Translations under genes and position numbers: made by a program
The notes under the pieces: model-generated
Seen by the model: only the letters and a program-made list of their open reading frames with translations
Databases searched by the model: none
Told to the model about the DNA's origin: nothing
NCBI RefSeq assembly: GCF_902833045.1
Contig: NZ_CADFDU010000021.1
Span: 1-64,000, forward strand
Reading direction: 5' to 3'
Source: Burkholderia sp. BCC0322
Lineage (GTDB): Bacteria; Pseudomonadota; Gammaproteobacteria; Burkholderiales; Burkholderiaceae
Length of the DNA: 64,000 nt
Shown here: positions 14,928 to 23,113 of the stretch, piece by piece
Layout: each line of letters begins with the position of its first letter
Numbering within the stretch: position 1 is the first letter of the stretch

Positions 14928-15599
14928 ATGGTCATTACGATTGGGGCGGAAAAAGGTGGTGTTGCTAAGACGCGATTGGCAACTCACATCGCAGCCTTGG
15001 CTGCATCGGAAGGCGTTGATGTCGTTCTTCTCGACACAGATAAACAGGGATCTGCCATGAGTTGGTCCCGAATTCGGAATGAGGAGGGTGTCACGCCAGC
15101 AATTCCAGTGTTAGCTCTACCGGCAAATCCCGCTCGGGAGCTAGCAAATCTGGCAAACAAGTACACCCTGGTTGTTGTGGACATCGGCGCTCAAAACTAT
15201 CGAACGATGCTCGAATGCGCACTCCTGTCAGATCTCGTTCTTGTGCCATGTGGTGCAGATCAACAAGAGGTTGAGTCGACCTTGAATGTCTTTTCGACCC
15301 TGAAAGACATGGGGCCTCGGCATGAAAGCGGAGAAATCCCCGCATACGTTGTCCTCACCCGGGTTTCGCCGGTCGAAGGGGCTAAGGCGACTGCCGACCT
15401 CCGCTCCTATCTCGAGAGCGAAGAGATCCGACTTTTCGATGCACAAATTCCCCAAAGAGCAGCCTGGCTTGCCACTGGAAAGACGGGCAGGGCAGTCCAT
15501 GAATTGAAGGGCCGCGACAGGTCGAAGAAGGCGATTGATGAAATGGACGCGGTCTACCGGGAAATTCTCGAGCGAATCAATGGCGGTGAGGAAGAATAA
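14928..15599 (+). CDS. parA: ParA-family partition ATPase
   Basis: A 223-residue ParA/MinD-type ATPase. The deviant Walker A (EKGGVAKTRLATHIA) begins at residue ~8, the Walker A' Asp lies in VVLLDTDKQGSAMSW (~33-47) and the Walker B in TLVVVDIGA (~80-90). It is short and lacks an N-terminal helix-turn-helix, as in type Ib-like or MipZ-like ParAs. GGAGG precedes the ATG. The stop codon overlaps the start of parB by one base, so the two are an operon. ParA forms ATP-dependent assemblies on the nucleoid that move ParB-bound plasmid copies. Confidence 0.9.
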   Translation: MVITIGAEKGGVAKTRLATHIAALAASEGVDVVLLDTDKQGSAMSWSRIRNEEGVTPAIPVLALPANPARELANLANKYTLVVVDIGAQNYRTMLECALLSDLVLVPCGADQQEVESTLNVFSTLKDMGPRHESGEIPAYVVLTRVSPVEGAKATADLRSYLESEEIRLFDAQIPQRAAWLATGKTGRAVHELKGRDRSKKAIDEMDAVYREILERINGGEEE

Positions 15600-16564
15600 T
15601 GGCTACCTTCAAGAAGAAGCCCCTGGCGACTGACCGAGTCGCCGCTGTTCAGGACGCGGCATCGACAGCGCCAATCGTGGGCGACCCGCGGATGGCGCCA
15701 CCGGCAATAAATACTGAGCAGCCCAATGCGCGGGAGGTTGGCTCGAGCCAAGATCCGGTCAAATATGAGGTTGGCCAGGTCTATGACGTTCCGATCGGGA
15801 AAATTAGATCAAATCCGTTCAATCCGAGAGTCGTTTATACGGCTTCTGCCGTCTCTGAGATGGCTGCTTCGCTGGTGGCTCGGGGACAGGGTATGTCGGC
15901 AATCGGGTACGCCAATGGGGAGGGAGAGGTCGTGCTCATTGAGGGCGAGACTCGCCTTCGAGGGGCCCGTGCAGCAGGGCTGTCAACGCTGCGGCTCGAA
16001 ATTCGTCCAAAGCCAGCGAGCGACCGGGAGCTGTATGAGGAAGCCCGCGCCGCGAACGTAGAGCGTCGAGATCAAAGCCCGTTGGATGATGCAATCAAAT
16101 GGAAGGAATTGATTGGAAAGAAGATTTATCCGACGCAGGCCGCCCTGGCCAAGGCCCTAAACCTTGGTGAAGACCATGTGAGTCGGACCATGTCGCTCGC
16201 TCAATTGCCGAACAAGGTCGTTCACGCTGTCGCTGAGTATCCGGAGCTCCTGTCTCTCAAAATGCTGAACGCAATTCGAGAATTCTGGGAAGTAAAGGGC
16301 GAGGAAGAGACGTTGGCCCTGATCTCTGAAGCCGCAAAAAGTGGCATGGGCTACCGCGATGTTGCGGCTCGACGTAAAGCGGCTGCGAAAGGGACCGTGA
16401 AGCGGCCTCGGTCGACTCGCGAACAGTTAACCTTCCGTGGAGCGAAGGGCGAGTTCAAATCGTTTGAAGAGGATGGACGGATCGAGTTGAAGCTGAAGGG
16501 CTTAGCGCCAGACGTCGCGATGGAAATCAGCGAAAAGATCTTGGCGTTGTTTCCGAAAGAATAG
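15599..16564 (+). CDS. parB: ParB-family centromere-binding protein
   Basis: A 321-residue ParB/Spo0J-type protein. The N-terminal nuclease-like domain spans ~residues 58-150 (VPIGKIRSNPFNPR; the C-motif-like IEGETRLRGARAAG, close to the GERR box that binds CTP in ParB proteins). The helix-turn-helix follows at ~170-200 (QAALAKALNLGEDHVSRTM). The C-terminus is basic and probably dimerises. A parS-like palindrome lies inside its own coding sequence at 15738-15751 (codons ~47-51), just before the conserved domain. Confidence 0.9.
   Translation: MATFKKKPLATDRVAAVQDAASTAPIVGDPRMAPPAINTEQPNAREVGSSQDPVKYEVGQVYDVPIGKIRSNPFNPRVVYTASAVSEMAASLVARGQGMSAIGYANGEGEVVLIEGETRLRGARAAGLSTLRLEIRPKPASDRELYEEARAANVERRDQSPLDDAIKWKELIGKKIYPTQAALAKALNLGEDHVSRTMSLAQLPNKVVHAVAEYPELLSLKMLNAIREFWEVKGEEETLALISEAAKSGMGYRDVAARRKAAAKGTVKRPRSTREQLTFRGAKGEFKSFEEDGRIELKLKGLAPDVAMEISEKILALFPKE
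15738..15751. promoter_or_regulatory. parS-like palindrome inside parB
   Basis: TTGGCTCGAGCCAA, the 14-bp core of the upstream palindromes, within the region of parB that encodes the variable N-terminus (GSSQD). Confidence 0.65.
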
Positions 16565-16765
16565 CGTAGGCGCGGCTACCGCTGGCTGATGCCGGCGGTG
16601 GACGTTTCTGTTTCCGTCTCTGTCTCTGGTGGGCGGTGCGTCCCAGGGTCGATGGGTGAGGCAATCTCACAGTGGAACAACACCTGTGGGTGCCTTTAAA
16701 AGACAACCCCTTTAAAACCTTTAGGCTCGCAAGAGCCTTATGCAGTAAGGGTTTTGGGGAGGATC
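16565..16765. other. AT-richer region before the iterons
   Basis: No gene. It contains a TTTAAAA-rich stretch (16695-16720), candidate for DNA unwinding, and a small hairpin GGCTCGCAAGAGCC (16724-16737). No DnaA box matching TTATCCACA closely was found here. Confidence 0.4.
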
Positions 16766-17574
16766 GGTCATCCTTTATGGGGCGAAAAGTCAGGGTTTAT
16801 GGGGGGCAAGGGTCATGCTTTATGGGGTGAGGTCATGTTTTGTGGGGCATCGCGATCTTGTCTTAAGAGCATGTCGCAACTTATTGATTAAAAAGCAGTT
16901 TTTATAGAAGTCACGCGAGGGAAGTCAATGACTGGTCGTACTTTGTGGGGTGTAAGGTCGTTATTTGTGGGGCGTGTACGCCGGGTACGACGGCAACACC
17001 TGCTTGTCGAGGCTTAAAGGTCATGGTTTGTGGGGGGCAAGCGAACCGTGAGTAAGTATACACTTCCTTGTAAGTCCATGAAATAAAACGAAAATACCTA
17101 GTCTCATCGGAAAGGTCATCCTTTGTGGGGCGCCGTCTGTCCGGCTTCGGTCCCTGAAGGTCATGGTTTATGGGGAGGTTCCTCCATGGCTAGATTCCTT
17201 GTCCGAGAGGTCGTGGTTTATGGGGAATGGAGATATACGATGCAGTCGCGAGTGCTGCGGCGCGTAGTTCGGGCGGGCGTCGCCCGGTACGTCGATGGGC
17301 TCGAGGCTTAAAAGTCATGGTTTATGGGGGCCTCGATGCATCTCGTTGGCCCGGCGGCATGACAGGTCACGATCGGTGGTGACAGGGGAAAGGGCGAAAG
17401 GTCGGGGTTTATGGGGTGTACCTGTAGGTCGCCAAGATTTCGCGGCAAGCAAAGGTCATGGTCTATGGGGAGACAATCGTCATCAACGAAAGGTCATGGT
17501 CTATGGGGCGCGCAGTCAGTGCGCCTCGAAAGGTCATGGTTTGTGGGGCGATGGAAAGGTCGTGGTTTGTGGGG
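16766..17574 (+). repeat. oriV: Iteron array, primary replication origin
   Basis: Sixteen 17-bp direct repeats with consensus GGTCATGGTTTRTGGGG were located, starting at 16766, 16788, 16811, 16831, 16934, 16956, 17019, 17114, 17159, 17209, 17313, 17400, 17454, 17492, 17532 and 17558; a degenerate copy follows at 17584. They end just before the rep gene, so they serve both as initiator binding sites at the origin and as likely operators of rep. The 86-bp gap at 16848-16933 is AT-rich (TTATTGATTAAAAAG). Confidence 0.88.
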
Positions 17575-17652
17575 GATGTTTAAAGGTCATCCTTGATGAC
17601 TTGCGAACATGACTTTTGCGACCTAGAATGCTCCTCAAACTATGAGGACCGT

Positions 17653-18879
17653 ATGGCGGTAGCAAAACAAAAATCCGGTAGTGCAATGATTGCCAGTGTG
17701 CCGTCGAGCGAGCTTCGCAAGCACGTCGGTACGGTGCATGTCGGAGGTGACCTTGGATTGCTAGGGCGGAAGTTGTCGAATGTCCTTTTGCTGAACGCCT
17801 ACGACAATTTGCTGAAGAAGTCAGTGCATGAGATTCCCGTTGGGATCATGAGCGAGATGCTTGGGTTCGACAGCAAGAATACGACCGCACTCAAAGAGGC
17901 TCTCAAGAAGATCTCCACCACTCCGATCGAGTTCGATATCTTGCACGCGGCAGGAGATGAGGAGTGGGGCGTTACAACGCTCCTGAGCTCGGCAAACATT
18001 CGGAATGGGATCGTCACATACGAGTACAGCAGCACACTTGCGAACAAACTCGCAAATCCTGAGATCTACCTGCTCATCAACATCAACGTCCAGAAGCAGT
18101 TCAGTGGCGCGTATGCCCTCGCTCTCTACGAGAACTGCTTGCGATTCAAACGCACAGGGTCGACAGGTTGGATATCAGTCGATATTTGGCGAAAGCTTCT
18201 CGGCGCTGAAGCGTCAACGTACGATGAATTCAAGCACTTCAATTCGGAAGTGATCAAAAAGGCCGTGAAGGAAGTGAACACGGTATCGAACATCCTCATC
18301 ACACCCGAGTACGAACGACAGAATCGTCGCGTTGCCAAAATCCGTTTCCTGGTCGAGGACAATCCCCAGAGATCGATGTACGACGAGAGTGATAGCGAGG
18401 AGCAAGCAGCGATCCGCGATTCGGAGACATATCGTCGACTCGTGAAGCTTGGCATTTCGGGCCGACTCGCCGTCGACTGGATTCAGCATGATCCAGATCG
18501 GGCGACCAGGACGGCTCAGTATGTTGAGCAGCAAATTCGGAACAAGAAGATCAAAAAGAACGCCGGCGGATACGCGCGCACGGTATTCGAAGGAGGGGGG
18601 GACATCGAGACAGTAGAGGTTATTGAGGAATCCGCGCGGCGGGCGCAGAAGGCCGTGATCGACGAAGCGGAGGCGGCGGCCGATGCAAGGTCGAAGCTGA
18701 TCGCAACCGCGATTCGTGGCCTGTCAGAGAGCGAGCGGAGCGAGTTCGTGCGTCAGTACGCCGCATCCGGAGGGGCGGTCGGGTCATATGTCGAGGCTGA
18801 CGGGGTGTTTAAGAACGTTCTCGAGAAAACGGCGTTCACTGCTTGGCTCGCAGGTAGGATCGGCGAGACGCTCGCTTAA
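17653..18879 (+). CDS. repB: Replication initiator protein, RepB/Rep_3 family
   Basis: A 408-residue initiator with two winged-helix domains typical of Rep_3 proteins: N-terminal block LLLNAYDNLLKKSVHEIPVG, middle block with FSGAYALALYENCLRF and WISVDIWRKLLG, and KIRFLVEDN. The ATG at 17653 is favoured because GAGG precedes it; an in-frame ATG at 17593 would start inside the last degenerate iteron. It binds the 16 upstream iterons to open the origin and limits copy number by handcuffing and autorepression (family knowledge). Residues beyond ~280 form a long charged tail not shared by the smallest members. Confidence 0.85.
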   Translation: MAVAKQKSGSAMIASVPSSELRKHVGTVHVGGDLGLLGRKLSNVLLLNAYDNLLKKSVHEIPVGIMSEMLGFDSKNTTALKEALKKISTTPIEFDILHAAGDEEWGVTTLLSSANIRNGIVTYEYSSTLANKLANPEIYLLININVQKQFSGAYALALYENCLRFKRTGSTGWISVDIWRKLLGAEASTYDEFKHFNSEVIKKAVKEVNTVSNILITPEYERQNRRVAKIRFLVEDNPQRSMYDESDSEEQAAIRDSETYRRLVKLGISGRLAVDWIQHDPDRATRTAQYVEQQIRNKKIKKNAGGYARTVFEGGGDIETVEVIEESARRAQKAVIDEAEAAADARSKLIATAIRGLSESERSEFVRQYAASGGAVGSYVEADGVFKNVLEKTAFTAWLAGRIGETLA

Positions 18880-18912
18880 TTGTCCGGCTAGTTTCACCTC
18901 GCTGGCGCATTG

Positions 18913-19436
18913 CTAGCAGAACTCGCGCGCTGACGTCGGCAGCGCCCCGAGTAGCTCAGTCCGGTCGACGAGCTTGCGCGCAATCAGGTGCCGCACCTTG
19001 CCCTCGGCTTGCCACACGCCGTAGACGGCGAGCAATGCCGCGCCGAGCGCCTCCTTCCGATACGTTTCCAGCAGTTGCGGCCAGAGAATCACGTTCACCT
19101 GGCCAGTCTCGTCCTCGAGCGTCATGAACAGCACGCCGTTGGCCGTGCCCGGACGCTGCCTCACCGTGACCAGTCCGCATGCGCGGGCGAGTTGCCCGCT
19201 GCGCAGCGTCGCCAACTGGTCGGCTGGCTGGAGGCGATCGAGCGTCAGGCGATCACGCAGTCGTGCCAGCGGGTGCCGGCCGAGCGTGAATCCCATCGCA
19301 CGATAGTCGGTCACGATCTCGGTTCCCTCGGAGGCCAGCGGCAGCGCCGGCACCGCGTCGTCGCGTTCGGTACCGCGCAGCAGATCCCGATCGGGTACGG
19401 CCGCCGCCGCCAGCCAAAGCGCCACCCGTCGTAGAG
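18913..19436 (-). pseudogene. dnaE2: dnaE2 (error-prone DNA polymerase) C-terminal fragment
   Basis: About 175 codons match the end of ImuC/DnaE2: DLLRGTERDDA, EGTEIVTDYRAMGFTLGRHPLA, and an OB-fold stretch GVLFMTLEDETGQVNVILWP. Full-length DnaE2 is about 1,050 residues, so polymerase and PHP domains are missing. Homology stops near 19436, where unrelated sequence begins. A leftover of a lost imuAB-dnaE2 cassette or of a recombination with a chromosome. Not functional. Confidence 0.85.
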
Positions 19437-19883
19437 CCGTACGTACTCGCGGTAATTGGCTTGGATCTTTGCCGAAATACGCACATCGTCGTCTCCCATA
19501 AACGTAGACCTTTCGATAGGGTATCGCGGCATTGCGCCAGGCGGACGAAATTCGCTGGCGATGCCTGACGTCGTGGACCGCCCGGTTTCTGTAGACCGGT
19601 GGCATGAAGTGGCAGAGGCTGTTGTCGAAGGGTGGTAGGCGATTGACTGTTAGTTGCATATTTGGAATGCCCCCTCCTGCAAAGCTGGTTTTCTTCGTGT
19701 GAATTCCCGCGGGTCTTTCTGCGCCCACGCCCACCAGTCGAGTGATGCACACTGCCATTGTCGTTGTAGGGCATACATCCGTGCTGGCCGACGGGGTTTC
19801 CCTTGCAAGCGGGCAGGGCCCGCGTGACGCCGCGGCTTGCCGCGGGTCGATATGGGGTGTAGGTAGAGATAGGTTCTGACTAA
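19437..19883. other. Unassigned region upstream of the dnaE2 fragment
   Basis: No convincing gene. A minus-strand frame starting at ATG 19499 (MGDDDVRISAKIQANYREYV) has an AAAGG upstream and runs out of frame through the dnaE2 fragment to 19311; it may be the 5' end of another gene fused at the junction. Confidence 0.4.
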
Positions 19884-19935
19884 GTCCCGACACTTAAAGG
19901 CAAACCGTCCCGACAGTTAAATGCACTTATTCACA
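19884..19935. promoter_or_regulatory. Candidate second origin: direct repeats and a DnaA box
   Basis: Two near-identical repeats, GTCCCGACACTTAAAGGCA (19884-19902) and GTCCCGACAGTTAAATGCA (19907-19925), 23 bp apart, are followed by TTATTCACA (19927-19935), one mismatch from the DnaA consensus. They lie ~155 bp downstream of the RepA-like stop, where IncFII/IncL-type replicons place their origin. Confidence 0.5.
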
Positions 19936-20091
19936 GCTGTGGCTGGCGGCGCAGCGACACCTCAAGAGACTCAGGGCTGCAAACCCGCCAATTGGTCACA
20001 AAATGCTGACAACAGACGGCACCGTCCAGAATCCATGCGACCGCCTTCCTCGCGGTAGCGATGGAAAGGGAAGGGAAGCGGAAAACGCCTG

Positions 20092-20985
20092 CTAGGCGGG
20101 TGGGGCGAGCTGGTTACGCGCGACCCGGAAACACCGGTCGCGATCCCAGCCCGGATAGGTAGCTTTAAGTTCGCCGGCGCGGATCATGACCGCGCGCTCG
20201 AGCTCGGCACGGCGATCACCCTCGGAGAGCGTGCCCCAAGCTGCGGCCTTGACCTGGGCGGCCGCGAGCTTGTCGGTGAGCTGCGTGAGCAGCTGGCCAG
20301 CGCCGGCGCCGACTTTCCGCTCGAGTTTGCGGGCGGCGTCACGCCGACGTTGCGCGCGCAAATGAGCACGCGTGCGCTCGTGCCGCAACCACTTACCCAG
20401 GCCGAATTGCTCGAACAGCGCGGGCGTGACGTACCGAATCGCGGCCAACCCGCGATAGCGGGGCCCTTCGTCACCGATCTCGACCTCGCACTGCGGCCGG
20501 CTCTTCACCAGGCGCGCCGTCACGAGGTCGCGCAGCGCGCGCTCGGCACGGCGCACGGAGAGGCCCGCCTGCTCGGCCAGGTATGGCAATGTGAAATCCA
20601 CCCAGCCGGTCTGGGCCGGCACGGCGATGCGCAACGTCGAGACGTCACAGAATTTGATTAGCGCGCGCACCAGCTGCACACACGCAATGCGGCGTTCGCT
20701 CCGCTGCTGACGACGGCTACCATTGGCCGCGTTCAGGGCAGGCAACCAGGCCTGCGGTGTGTCGAGATAGCGCCCGAGGCGCAGCTTCAGCTCGCGCAGC
20801 AGGCGGGGGCTGTTAGCCGGTGCCGGGCTGGGGATGTCGGCCGGCCAGACGCGCTCGGGCAGCGCCGCGCTCCGGGTGCGCACGAGCGTGGCTGCAGCCA
20901 TCCAGTCTTCGCTGGCGGCCGAGTAGGTCGGATTCAGCGGTGTGTTCGCCAGGATCGGCGACGTACCGGGAATCGGGTGCGTCAT
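20092..20985 (-). CDS. RepA-like replication protein (second replicon)
   Basis: A 297-residue basic protein. A winged-helix-like segment occupies residues ~95-170 (ACVQLVRALIKFCDV, FTLPYLAEQAGLSVRRAERALRDLVTARLVKS), followed by a charged coiled region (RAQRRRDAARKLERKV). It resembles RepA-type initiators of betaproteobacterial and xanthomonad plasmids; the family is recognised by general appearance, not by a strict motif. The ATG at 20985 is chosen because it lies 8 bp after the stop of a short leader ORF, the arrangement used for translational coupling in leader-controlled replicons; an in-frame ATG at 21018 would overlap the leader. Confidence 0.55.
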   Translation of the reverse strand: MTHPIPGTSPILANTPLNPTYSAASEDWMAAATLVRTRSAALPERVWPADIPSPAPANSPRLLRELKLRLGRYLDTPQAWLPALNAANGSRRQQRSERRIACVQLVRALIKFCDVSTLRIAVPAQTGWVDFTLPYLAEQAGLSVRRAERALRDLVTARLVKSRPQCEVEIGDEGPRYRGLAAIRYVTPALFEQFGLGKWLRHERTRAHLRAQRRRDAARKLERKVGAGAGQLLTQLTDKLAAAQVKAAAWGTLSEGDRRAELERAVMIRAGELKATYPGWDRDRCFRVARNQLAPPA

Positions 20986-20993
20986 GAGCGGGC

Positions 20994-21131
20994 TCAGTCC
21001 GTGCCCAACTCTCTCCAACTCTGGATATCCGTGTGGTCGGCGGCCGCCGTCACGGAGCGGCGCAGCGCCGACGCATCTGATACTTTCAAGGTCTCACTCG
21101 CAATGCGGCCATTCTTGTTCTGTTCGTTCAT
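20994..21131 (-). CDS. Leader peptide of the RepA-like gene
   Basis: A 45-codon frame (MNEQNKNGRIASETLKVSD...) whose TGA at 20994-20996 is 8 bp before the repA-like ATG. Such leader ORFs must be translated to allow repA translation in IncFII, IncI and IncL plasmids. No strong Shine-Dalgarno precedes it. The peptide itself is hydrophilic and has no known motif. Confidence 0.45.
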   Translation of the reverse strand: MNEQNKNGRIASETLKVSDASALRRSVTAAADHTDIQSWRELGTD

Positions 21132-21173
21132 CTGATGTGCTGATTCGTTGATTATTGGTCACATAGATGACTC

Positions 21174-21201
21174 TTGACAGTGTCTGCTTCTGTTCTAAAA
21201 T
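21174..21201 (+). promoter_or_regulatory. Strong sigma-70 promoter of a small RNA
   Basis: TTGACA (21174-21179) and TAAAAT (21196-21201) with 16-bp spacing on the plus strand, the best promoter match noticed in the window. No gene with a ribosome binding site follows before a terminator 60-90 bp away. Confidence 0.75.
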
Positions 21202-21207
21202 CCGAGT

Positions 21208-21292
21208 TCATTCTTGTGATGTCTGCGGCTCTGAAGGTCACTGTCGTACGTCATCTTGGTCACGCCCCGATTGCACTCGGGGCGTTTTTTTT
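21208..21292 (+). ncRNA. Candidate counter-transcribed RNA controlling RepA
   Basis: A transcript of about 85 nt is predicted from the promoter at 21174-21201 to a terminator with stem CGCCCCGA / TCGGGGCG (21263-21270 and 21277-21284), 6-nt loop TTGCAC and eight T. It lies on the opposite strand in the presumed leader of the RepA-like mRNA. Size, strong promoter and GC-rich terminal hairpin resemble CopA/Inc antisense RNAs that set copy number. The function is an inference from layout. Confidence 0.6.
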
Positions 21293-21410
21293 CGGCCTCT
21301 CTATCCTCTCCTCCCTAGTAGTAAGCTATACACAACATTCCCCAACAATTGCTTCCAGTCCAGCGGAAATGCGCAGCTCGAAGGCACATACGCCCAACGA
21401 TTTGTTGCGT

Positions 21411-22853
21411 TCACAACCAGTTTGCAGGCCGGTCCTGGTCGACGTACGGCGGTTCGTCGTCGAGCATGGGCGGTGGTTCGTCGGCGATCGGCGGCTCGTC
21501 AAAGAGCGGTGCAGAATCCGGCACCGTCGCAGGGGCCGGAGAAGCCGTCTGCGGGCGCTTTCCCGACTTCCGTACCGTCGAGGCATCTGGCGCCGATAAC
21601 GAAGCGAATGGGGTTGTTGGTTCCGGCGCCGGCAGGCGGCTTGCAGCCTTGCGCGCTGAATCAAATGCGGTCAGCGGAAGTGGGGGCATCGCCTCCATTG
21701 CGGGCCGCCAGATCCACGCATCCAGCTCCGCCTCGGCGATAAGCAGTTCCAGTTCGGCCTGGTAGCCGGACGAGGCGTCGCCCGGCACGACGTAGAGCGC
21801 CGTGCCGCGCTCGGCATCGGTCAGCAAGGCGGTGGCGATCGGGTGCCTCGCCGTCTGGTTGTAGCGAAGGCATTTTTGGTATCGGCGCTTCGCCAACGCC
21901 TTCAGCAACGTGTTATCTGCGAGCGATTCGAACGGGATCCACGAATCGGTGGTCAACATCATCGACACCTCCTGCACGGTGGCGATGCCCGCCACTGACA
22001 GGCTCGCGGTCGCGATGACCATGAGGTGCGTGCCTTCCGTGGCCGCCCAGATCTCGAGCTCCGCGGCGAAGACCTTAGCGATCCGCTTCCTAGTCTTCTC
22101 GTCGATCATCAGGCCATAGTCGGGCAGATGCTTGATGACCAGCTTGAACCCAAAGCGAGCGGTCGCGATTTCCTTGAGCTCACCGATCACCAGCACGAAG
22201 TGCGGCTTCCCCGACTCGGAGACCGAGATCCTGGCGAGATGCTCGGTGCGGCGCTGGGCGATCAGGTCTTTCTGGTCGCCGACGAACATCTCGGGGACGT
22301 ACAGCATGTCTTCGAGACTCATCTTCTTCGCGTTCTTGCCGGCGGCCGCCAACAGCAGGTATTTGCGCACCACCGACCAGTTCCGCTTACCGGCCATGGC
22401 CGGCGACCAGCGATTCAGGCCGGCCTGTTCCCAGAGGTAGTGCAACAGGCCGCGCAGGGTCAGCTTCTTGCCGTCGGCCTTGATGCTGTCGGATTCGCTA
22501 TCCGACTGCTCCGGCATCTCGCGCGGCGCGCCCTTCGCCAATGCGAAACCGAACTTGAGCGTCACTTCGCCGGACTCAGCATCCTCGACGATGGCCGTGC
22601 CGTCGACATCGCCGTAGCCGCTCAGACCCGGTGGCATCTCGTACGAGTCGCACCCCATCTTGTGCTTGGCGCCCGTACCGGGCATACGCTTCACCTGGTA
22701 TCGCCCCTCGAAGCGCGCGATGTACATTGCGATCGGCGGGGCCATGCAAAGGCACAGTGGGCGTGTCTTCGCCTCGTGCGCGGCCGGCAGTTTAGCCAAA
22801 AAGCTGTTGCTGGCCGCGTCGTATTCCTGCCCGTCCAATTCAAAGCGCTGCAT
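21411..22853 (-). CDS. DUF1173-family protein
   Basis: A 480-residue protein of the DUF1173 family found on conjugative plasmids and integrative elements; the function is unknown. Visible features are a Cys-containing N-terminus (ETKRPLCLCMA-type segment KTRPLCLCMAPP), a second Cys (HKMGCDSYEM), a central predicted alpha/beta region (HFVLVIGELKEI, EGTHLMVIATASLSV) and a Pro-rich, acidic C-terminal tail. Full length for the family. The small gene at 22869 precedes it by 16 bp and the pair is probably co-transcribed. Confidence 0.7.
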   Translation of the reverse strand: MQRFELDGQEYDAASNSFLAKLPAAHEAKTRPLCLCMAPPIAMYIARFEGRYQVKRMPGTGAKHKMGCDSYEMPPGLSGYGDVDGTAIVEDAESGEVTLKFGFALAKGAPREMPEQSDSESDSIKADGKKLTLRGLLHYLWEQAGLNRWSPAMAGKRNWSVVRKYLLLAAAGKNAKKMSLEDMLYVPEMFVGDQKDLIAQRRTEHLARISVSESGKPHFVLVIGELKEIATARFGFKLVIKHLPDYGLMIDEKTRKRIAKVFAAELEIWAATEGTHLMVIATASLSVAGIATVQEVSMMLTTDSWIPFESLADNTLLKALAKRRYQKCLRYNQTARHPIATALLTDAERGTALYVVPGDASSGYQAELELLIAEAELDAWIWRPAMEAMPPLPLTAFDSARKAASRLPAPEPTTPFASLSAPDASTVRKSGKRPQTASPAPATVPDSAPLFDEPPIADEPPPMLDDEPPYVDQDRPANWL

Positions 22854-22868
22854 GGCGAATCTCCTGGT

Positions 22869-23081
22869 TTAAACGGCGGTCGACCGCTTGACCGAGCCAC
22901 GCGAGGACGCGTTCGCACGGCGGGGTACGGCTTCGTGGACGTCGAGGCCGCGCGCGCGAGCCTCGATCAGCAGTTGCACGAGCTCGACGGCCTCATCGGC
23001 CGTCATGTCACCCGCGATCGCTGCCGACACGATGCTGCGGGCGGTCACGGGCTTGCCACTTCGGAATACCTGATCGGTCAT
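22869..23081 (-). CDS. Small hypothetical protein upstream of DUF1173
   Basis: A 70-residue protein with a GGAG ribosome binding site before ATG 23081. Its centre (TADEAVELVQLLIEARARGLDVHEAV) predicts an amphipathic helix pair, and the C-terminus is basic. No family recognised. Immediate linkage to the DUF1173 gene suggests a shared role. Confidence 0.5.
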   Translation of the reverse strand: MTDQVFRSGKPVTARSIVSAAIAGDMTADEAVELVQLLIEARARGLDVHEAVPRRANASSRGSVKRSTAV

Positions 23082-23113
23082 GGGGTAGCTCCGGGTATGG
23101 TGATAGGAGTAGG

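Noticed and set aside
16766-17574. Regular repeats as a CRISPR array
   Set aside because: Repeats are 17 bp, spacing is irregular, no cas genes; they are iterons beside a rep gene.
21174-21599. A 141-codon plus-strand gene after the strong promoter
   Set aside because: It would read through a rho-independent terminator at 21263-21292 and overlaps the end of the DUF1173 gene; a small RNA fits better.
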